Below are positions 50,431 to 58,400 of a stretch of DNA of 64,000 nt, in pieces. This DNA is from Mycolicibacterium nivoides (lineage in GTDB: Bacteria; Actinomycetota; Actinomycetes; Mycobacteriales; Mycobacteriaceae). A model generated the notes under the pieces. It worked only from the letters and a program-made list of their open reading frames with translations, ran no database searches and was not told the DNA's origin. Position 1 is the first letter of the stretch. Every line of letters begins with the position of its first letter. The position numbers and the translations under genes are program-made. Where the stretch lies: NCBI RefSeq assembly GCF_003855255.1, contig NZ_CP034072.1, forward strand, positions 5,607,705 through 5,671,704, given 5' to 3'.

Positions 50431-51162
50431 ATGGCCTCCGACCTGGAAACCCGCGTCGACGAGATCGCCCCGGACATCTACCGCCTGTCCACCTGGATAC
50501 CGGGGATCACCGAGCACGGTTTTACGTTTAACCAGTTTCTCCTGACCGGCGACGAGCCCTTCCTGTTCCACACCGGTCAGCGGTTTCTGTTTCCGCAGGT
50601 CTCGGCGGCCATCGAGCGCGTGCTGCCGCTGACCCGGCTGCGCTGGATCTCGTTCGGACACCTGGAAGCCGACGAGTGTGGCGCGGTCAACCAGTTCCTG
50701 GCGGCTGCACCCCACGCCGAGGTGATCCACGGCCGGCTGGCCGTCATGTTGTCGCTGACCGACATGTGTGACCGGGCGCCGGTCACCGCGCCGACGGAGG
50801 CCGCGCACGACATCGGTGGGCATCGCCTTCGGTTCGTCGCCACGCCACATGTGCCGCACAACTGGGAAGCCGGGCTGTGGTTCGACGAGGCAACCTCGAC
50901 GCTGCTCGCCGGCGACCTGTTCACCCACATCGGGCGATGTTCGCCCCTCACCGAGTCTGATTGTGTGGCACCGGCATTGGAGGCCGAGGCGCTATTCCAT
51001 GCCACCGGCCTGACAACGAATCTGACGCCCACGTTGACCCGGCTGGCCGAGCTGAACCCCACCACTCTGGCGATCATGCACGGCGCTTCGTTCCACGGCG
51101 ACGGGGCCGGGCAGCTGCGCGCGCTGGCCGACGGTTACGCGGGGCTTTTCGGCGCGTCATAA
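50431..51162 (+). CDS. Metallo-beta-lactamase-fold, flavodiiron-like protein
   Basis: 243 residues of MBL fold. The metal motif near 77-82 is H-L-E-A-D-E, the HxExDx variant of diiron oxygen/NO-reductase (ODP/flavodiiron) proteins, not the HxHxDH of zinc hydrolases. Other likely ligands are His in PHVPHNWE (near 140), Asp in LLAGDLFTH (near 162) and a C-terminal His in MHGASFHG. The sixth position is Glu where most flavodiiron proteins have His. There is no flavodoxin domain. It may bind two irons and react with O2 or act as a sensor; activity is not established. A GGAGG site precedes the ATG. Confidence 0.75.
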   Translation: MASDLETRVDEIAPDIYRLSTWIPGITEHGFTFNQFLLTGDEPFLFHTGQRFLFPQVSAAIERVLPLTRLRWISFGHLEADECGAVNQFLAAAPHAEVIHGRLAVMLSLTDMCDRAPVTAPTEAAHDIGGHRLRFVATPHVPHNWEAGLWFDEATSTLLAGDLFTHIGRCSPLTESDCVAPALEAEALFHATGLTTNLTPTLTRLAELNPTTLAIMHGASFHGDGAGQLRALADGYAGLFGAS

Positions 51163-51181
51163 CCCGCACCGATCGCGCGCG

Positions 51182-51748
51182 ATGCGTAGCCTTGGCGCGG
51201 TGAAGGCGTGGCAACCGCTGAGCGCCCTGCTGGCTGTGGGTGTGCTGTTGGCGGGCTGCCAATCGAGCATCGAGGGCACGCCTAGCACCAGCCCGCAGTC
51301 ACCGACCGAGCCGAGTTTTCCGACCGCACGGCCCACCCGGTCCAGCCCAGTGCCCTCGCCGAGCGCTACCTCCGCGGCTCCACCCAGCACGTCGCACGCG
51401 CCATCCGGAGCCACCCCGCTGCAACCGCAGAACGGCTACGTGTTCATCGAGACCAAATCCGGCAAGACCCGCTGCCAGCTGTCCAAGCAGGACGTCGGGT
51501 GTGAATCGGACTTCACCGATTCACCGGTGATCGACGGCGAGCATGCCAACGGGATCAGGCTCACCCCGGACGGCGAGATCAAGTGGATCGTGGGCAATCT
51601 CGGCGACATACCGGTGGTCACCCTCGACTACCGCACGTACAGCGCGGTGGGCTGGACGATCGATGCGAGCGAGGACGGCACGCGGATCAGCAACGACGCC
51701 AGCGGGCACGGCATGGTCATCGCTGTCGAAGGGGTGAAAACCTTCTAG
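51182..51748 (+). CDS. Putative mycobacterial lipoprotein
   Basis: 188 residues. A signal peptide ends in LLAGC (lipobox), a Ser/Pro/Thr-rich linker follows (about 28-80), then a globular domain of about 110 residues with two Cys (TRCQLSKQDVGCESD) likely forming a disulfide. It would be anchored outside the cell membrane. Start at ATG 51182; GTG 51200 would give a shorter signal. The function is not recognised. Its nearest neighbours do not form an obvious pathway. Confidence 0.75.
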   Translation: MRSLGAVKAWQPLSALLAVGVLLAGCQSSIEGTPSTSPQSPTEPSFPTARPTRSSPVPSPSATSAAPPSTSHAPSGATPLQPQNGYVFIETKSGKTRCQLSKQDVGCESDFTDSPVIDGEHANGIRLTPDGEIKWIVGNLGDIPVVTLDYRTYSAVGWTIDASEDGTRISNDASGHGMVIAVEGVKTF

Positions 51749-51758
51749 AGTCGCTTTT

Positions 51759-52382
51759 ATGAGTGTCGCTCGGCGCGAACGTGCCGCACTGGTCGAGTCC
51801 ATGCGTGCCGCAGGCCCCGACGCGCCCACCCTCTGCGAGGGCTGGACCACCCGTGACCTGGCCGCCCACCTAGTGGTGCGCGAGCGTCGCCTCGACGCCG
51901 CCCCCGGCATCCTGGTGCCCCAACTCGCCGGCTACACCGAGCGCGTGCAGCAGAAGGTGGCCGAAAGCACCGAATGGGGCGACCTGGTCGACCAGGTCGC
52001 TGCCGGCCCGCCGCTGTACTCCCCGTTCAAACTGCTGGACCCGCTGGTCAACGTCGCCGAGATGTACATCCACAACGAAGATGTGCGCCGGGCTCAACCG
52101 AATTGGGAGCCAAGGGATCTCGATGACGCCACGGTGTCCGCGCTGTCCCGCGGGATCGGCGCGATGGCCCGGATGACGATGGGTAAATCCCCGGCCCGGG
52201 TGGCCTTGACCACCCCGGCGGGCAAGACGCTGGCCACCGTCGGCGCCGGTCCGGAGGTGACGGTGACGGGAGAGCCGGGCGAGCTGTTGTTGTTCGCCGC
52301 AGGCCGAGAGCCGGCCCGGGTGACCTTCTCCGGTGACGACACTGCCGTCGCCGCGCTGCGCACCGCCCGTCGCGGGCTGTAA
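51759..52382 (+). CDS. Mycothiol-dependent maleylpyruvate isomerase-like (TIGR03085) protein
   Basis: 207 residues. N-terminal DinB-like helical bundle with LCEGWTTRDLAAHLVVRERRLDA near 25-47 (metal-ligand His) and MYIHNEDVRRAQ near 107, as in the TIGR03085 actinobacterial family. The C-terminal part (about 140-207) is beta-rich. It may bind a divalent metal and mycothiol; exact reaction unknown. The ATG at 51759 is ten bases after the lipoprotein stop. Confidence 0.8.
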   Translation: MSVARRERAALVESMRAAGPDAPTLCEGWTTRDLAAHLVVRERRLDAAPGILVPQLAGYTERVQQKVAESTEWGDLVDQVAAGPPLYSPFKLLDPLVNVAEMYIHNEDVRRAQPNWEPRDLDDATVSALSRGIGAMARMTMGKSPARVALTTPAGKTLATVGAGPEVTVTGEPGELLLFAAGREPARVTFSGDDTAVAALRTARRGL

Positions 52383-52469
52383 AACACCAGGTAGTGCCCA
52401 GCTTTACTCATTCTTGATCGTGCGTTGAATCGCCGCCCCGACGATGGGCGCGTGGGTACGCTTTCATCG

Positions 52470-55400
52470 GTGGAACTGGGGGTTTTGGGGCCTCTTCAGG
52501 TCCGAATGGACGGTGCGCCCGTCGTGATACCGGGCGCGAAGCCGCGCGCCATCCTCACGATGCTCGGATTGCACGGTGGTTCGGTTGTACCGGCCGACCT
52601 GCTGATGGAATTGCTCTGGGGCGACGATCCGCCACGTACCGCCGCCAAGGCCCTGCAGACACATATCTCCTCTTTGCGTCACGCTCTCGGTGACGGGTTC
52701 GTATTGACCGAGGGAACCGGCTGGCGCCTGAACACGGCCGAGACCGACGCCTCGCGTTACAAGTCGCTCGCCAAATCCGGCAGGGACGCTCTCGGCGCCG
52801 GTGACACCGGTGGTGCCGTGGCGCGATTCGACGAGGCAGTGGCCCTGTGGCGGGGAATCCCCGAACTGCCCGACTGCCGACGGGGAGCGTCCGAGAAGAC
52901 CCGGTGGATCGAGGGCCACGCGGCACTGGTCGAAGACCGGGCGGATGCGCTCCTGGCGACCGGTCGTGCGGCGGAGATCATCGGCGACCTCGAGGCGGCC
53001 GTGGCGGACGCACCGCTGCGCGAAAGACGTTGGGGCCAGCTGATGCTCGCGCTCTACCGCGCCGGCAGGCAGGGCGAGGCGCTCGGCGCCTACCGCCGGG
53101 CCCGCTCATTGTTGGCCGATGAGCTCGGGGTCGACCCGGGACCCGAACTCCGGCGGCTGGAAGCCGCGATCGTCGCCCAGGATGCCGAGCTCGACGTCCC
53201 TGCGACACAACATGTTCCATCCGTAACGCGGGCCGTGACCTTCCTGCTGACCGACATCGAAGGGTCGACGGCCGCCTGGGAGACAGACGCCGACGCCATG
53301 GCGCTCGCACTGGCGCGACACGACGAGCTCGTCGAACAGGTCGTCACATCCCGCGGCGGCCGGCTGATCAAGACGCGCGGCGAGGGTGATGCCACATTCT
53401 CGGTCTTCGACCGACCGTCAGCGGCCGCAGCCGCCGCGATCGAGTTGCAGGACGCGATCTTCCACGAACCGTGGCCGCTGGCCGAACCGATGCGTATCCG
53501 CATTGCCCTGCATACCGGCGAGGCCGAGCTTCGTGACGGCGACTACTTCGGTCGCGCCGTCAACCGCGCCGCCCGCCTGCGGTCGCAGGCCTCGGGTGGC
53601 CAGATCCTGTGTTCGGGTGCGACCGCCGAGCTGGTCATCGACACGTTGTCCGACGACGTCGCGCTCGTCGACCTGGGCATGCGCCAGTTGAAGAACCTGG
53701 CACGGCCCGAGCACATCTTCGAGCTGCGCCTCCAGACCGTCGAAAGTCCACCGCCGACCGGCGATGCACCCATCGAGCGGCCGGCGATGCCCGCGGTGCT
53801 CGCAGGACCTGGCCCGTTCGTCGGGCGCGCCCGCGAGCTTGCCGAGCTTCTCGCCGCCTGGCACCAGACGGTCCTGGCCGGCACCCGCGCCGTACTGATC
53901 GCGGGCGAACCAGGCGTCGGCAAGACCCGCCTGGCCGGCGAATGGGGCCGGCAGGCCTATGAGCAAGGTGCGGTGGTGCTTTACGGCCGTTCCGACGAAG
54001 ACCTCGGTGCGCCCTACCAGCCGTTCGCGGAGGCCCTGCGCACGCTCGTGCCCTGTGTCGGTACCAGTCGGCTGCGCGGGCTGCGTGGCGTCGAAGCATT
54101 GCTGCCGTTGGTTCCCGGGTTGACCGATGTCCTGCCCGATCTCGCCGCGCCACCTCACGGAGACCCGGACACCGAACGCTACGCACTGTTCGATGCCGTC
54201 GTGGCACTGCTCGGAGTCGCCTCGGTGGAAGCACCCATCGTCCTGGTACTCGACGACCTGCACTGGGCGGCGAAACCCACCCTGCTGCTGCTACGCCACC
54301 TTCTGCGCTTCGGCGAGCACGCTCGCGTGCAGATCGTCGGCACCTACCGCAGTACGGACCTCGACCGCTCCCACCCGCTGGCAGCGATGCTCGCCGACCT
54401 CCACCGCGACGGTAGTGCCAATCGCATTGCCCTCAACGGCCTGGATGAGGACGACGTCAGCACGTATGTGGCCGAAGCCGGATACGACGACGAAGAGTTG
54501 GCCCGCGCGTTGGCATCGGTCACCGGTGGCAACCCGTTCTTCCTCATCGAGTCCTTGCGCCATGTGGAGGAGAGCGGCGGGCACTGGGACCCGAGCACTC
54601 TGCCACAGGGTGTCCGGGAAGCCGTGAGCCGGAGGCTTTCCCGGCTTCCGGTCGAGACGAACAAGGCACTGGCTGCCGCCGCGGTGGTGGGCAGCCAGTT
54701 CCCCCTCGACCTGGTCGAGCAAGTGGTCGGCCAGGACCTGATCGACGCATTCGATGAGGCATGCCAGGCCGCCATCGTCATCGAGGAACCTGGCGGTCGC
54801 TACCGTTTCAACCACGCCATCGTCCGGCAATCGTTGCTTGCCGAGCTGGCGTCCGTACGGCGCATGCGGCTGCACCAGCGGATCGCGGCGACGCTGGAGA
54901 CGATGCCGGGCGCCGATGACGAACTCTTGGCTGAACTGGCCCACCACTACTTCGAATGTGCCTGGGCGGGAAACGCACTCAAGGCCGTCGAGTACTGCCG
55001 TCGTGCCGCCGACCAGGCGATGACGCGACTGGCCTACGAGGGCGCGGCCGACCTGTACGACCATGCCCTGCACGCGCTGGACGAACTGGACGATGAGCTG
55101 CCCGACCGGGACGACCAGCGTGTCGAACTTCTGGTGGCGCGCTGCGAGGCGCTGCTGGCCGCGGGCGATGTGTCTTCGGCGGCAGGCGCGGTGTCGCAAC
55201 TGAAAGAAGGAACGCGCGATTCAGCCCGCCTCGCGGCATGGGCGACATGCTTCGACGGCCAGCTCTCGATGCTCGTCGATCCCGAGCGCCTGGACGAGAT
55301 CGAATCCGCTGTGGCGGCGGCCGCCCTGACGCTGGCCGAATTGAAAGACGCCGCAGGGGAAGCCAAAGCCCACACCGTGCGGGCAGGGTGCCTCGCCCGC

Positions 55401-58400
55401 CTCGGGCGTGTGGCTGATTGCGAGCTCGCATTGGACAACGCGCTCACCGCAGCGCGTCAGGCGCATGAACACCGTCTGGTGAACGCGGTGCTCGCGGGCG
55501 CCCCGCTGGCCGCGTTGTGGGGGCCCAACCCGGTTCCTCGCGCGGGCGGGCGGTGCCTTGACGTGGTGCGTCTACTGCGAATTACGACCGATTCACCTGC
55601 GGTCGAAGCGACCTCGACCCGGTGCCAGGCTGTGCTGGAAGCGTTCCGGGGCCGGGCCGCTGCGGCCCGACGCATGATCGACTCCGCCCGGCGCACCGTC
55701 ACCGAGCTGGGCTTGCGTCATGCGCTCCTTGAAGTCGAGCACTTCGCCGGCATCGTCGAGTTGGTCCTCGATGATCCCGCTGCGGCCGAGGAACATCTTC
55801 GGCTTGCCTACAACGGTTTCCGTCGGATGAGGCTGGATGCCGATACAGCGGAGGTGGCCGCGCTGTTGGCGCGCGCGTGTCTCTTGCTCGACCGAACCGT
55901 TGAGGCTGAAGAATTGTCCTCGGAGAGTGAACGACTCGCCGGACACGCGTTGAAACCCGCCATTGCCTGGCGCACGGTCCGGGCACAGCTTCTTTCAGAT
56001 GGTGGCTCACACGAGGAGGCCCGGCGCGTGGCCGAAGAGGCCGTGGCCATCGCCGAGCCCACCGACGTGCTGGTCGATCACGGCGACGCATGTCTGGCAT
56101 TGGCCACGGTACTGGGAGCAGCAGGCGACAGTGCGGGTGGGCGAGCCGCGGCCGAGCGAGCAGCCGAGCTGTACGAACGAAAAGGGGCTGTGGCGCTCGC
56201 AGAGAAGGCACAGCGCATTCTCGGTCAGCGCGACCTGCTGGCCGCTCGTGCTGAACCCGAATCGGCGAGTGCCGAACTCGACGCACAGTACGAGCGATTC
56301 GAATCGTTGCGGCGGCCTTCGAAGAAGCAAGTACCCCAGCACTATTCAGATACCGCATGCACACGGGCAAGCCAACGTGCGGTGGCTGCTATCGATGCCG
56401 AGGCGTGGGACGAATTCGAGCAGATGTTCGCTCCCGAAGGCTACATCGAGAGTAGGCGCAAGCTCGTTGGCTTCGAGCGAACCGAATTCTCACCACACGG
56501 CGTGATGCACCAGACGAGGTGCGACCTCGAGAGCGGGATCATGCGGGCGGAGCATGTCATTCTTGCCGTACGAGGCGAGCGTCTCGCACTTGCACGGGTC
56601 ATCCTGGGCACTGTCGATGAAAGCCCTGGCGCACCCCAGGACGAAGTTCTCCAGGTGTTCGGCATCGATGAGGACGGCCGAATCGCTCTGCAAATATGGT
56701 TTGACGTCGACGATTCGGATGCAGCGCTTGCCGAACTCGATGCGCAGCACGCACTACTCGATCAGCGATATCGGCAAGCATCGCTCGAGAACGCAGCAAC
56801 GCGAGCCGATGATCGTTTGATCGCACTGTTCGGTGATGGCCGCCTGGACGAGATCGGTGTGCTGTTCACCGAGGACACCCAACTCGACGACAGACGTCAA
56901 GGCTTCCGGTGTGAAAGCAATGACCGCGCGACCGCGGTCGACAACATCTGTTCGATCGCAGCCTTGGGGGCCGCTGTTACGAAGTCGACTATCGCGGTGC
57001 GCGGGGATCGCCTCTGCCTAAGCCTCCTGCGATTTGAGAATGCCGAAGCATTTTGTGTTGAAGCGCTGGAGATTACCGAGGTCAACTCCGAGGGGTTGAT
57101 GGTTGCCAAGGTCGAGTTCGAACCCGACGACTTCGACGCCGCTTGCGCCGAGCTCGACGCCCGATACCTCGCCGGTGAAGCCGCCGGCCACGCACACACG
57201 TGGTCGGTGATCGCGGAGTCCTACGATGCGTTCAATCGACGAGAGATCGCCCCCACAACCCCTGAGTGGGTGAACATAGACCACCGTCGCGGAGCGGCAT
57301 TCCAGCCTGGCGACATGGTCAGCTATATCCAATCTGCATGGGAAGATTCACCTGACACCAAGATCCATATCGCGGCGGTACATCGCCTGAGCCACTTCGG
57401 AGCGGTTGTCACCCATTTTGCACATGGGACCTCGCGAGGTGGCTTCGCCGCTGAATGGCGGGATATCAATGTTCTCACGGTGGAAGGCGATATGGTCTGC
57501 CGCTCTGAGCTATTCGACGAGGACGACCTCGACGCAGCGCTTGCGAAGTTCGACGAACTCACCCGACCGACACCGCCGCTGAGCAACGCGGCAAGCCGAG
57601 CGACCGACCGCTTTCTAGAGCGGTTCGCCGCCCGCGACTGGGACGCCATGGCGAAGATGGTGATTGACGACATCAGATTCGACGACCGCCGTCGGGTGAT
57701 AAACGCCGACCTGCAAACCGGGCGGGACACCTTCATCGAGAACTTCCGGATAGCAGCTGATCTCGGCGCCACACAAGCGCCGACACCCATCGCGATCCGT
57801 GGTGAACGCGTAGTCCTCGCAAGCGCTCGATTCTCGCTCGGCGGTGGGGCACCTGAGGAGTTCGGCCTCGATCTCCTGCACGTGATCGAGATCGACGCCG
57901 ACAACCGCATTGCGGCGACCGTCACCTTCGACCACAACGATTTCGACGCCGCGATTGACGAGCTCGACGCACGCTACCTCGCCGGCGAGGCAGCGCCGCA
58001 TGCACATTCGTGGTCGGCGGTCGTGGGCGCGTACGCCGCACTCAACCGGCGTGAAATGCCCGCGACGACCGCCGACCATGTGAGCGTCGACCACCGGAGG
58101 GTGACATCATTCGCGCCCGGCGATATCAAGGACTACACCCGCAACGCCTGGGATCAGATTCCGGACATCAGCTTCCGCATCGAGGCGGTACATCGGTTGA
58201 ACGATCGCGGTGCCGTCGTCACCCATGCATTGCACGGAACTTCGCAGGAGGGCTTCGAGGCGGAGTGGCGCGAGATCCACCTCATGACGCTCGAAGACGA
58301 GCTGTTCAACCGCAGCGAGATGTTCGACGAAGCAGACCTCGACATCGCTCTCGCACGGTTCGACGAACTAAGTCGCACGGCGAAGCTGAGCAACGCAGCA

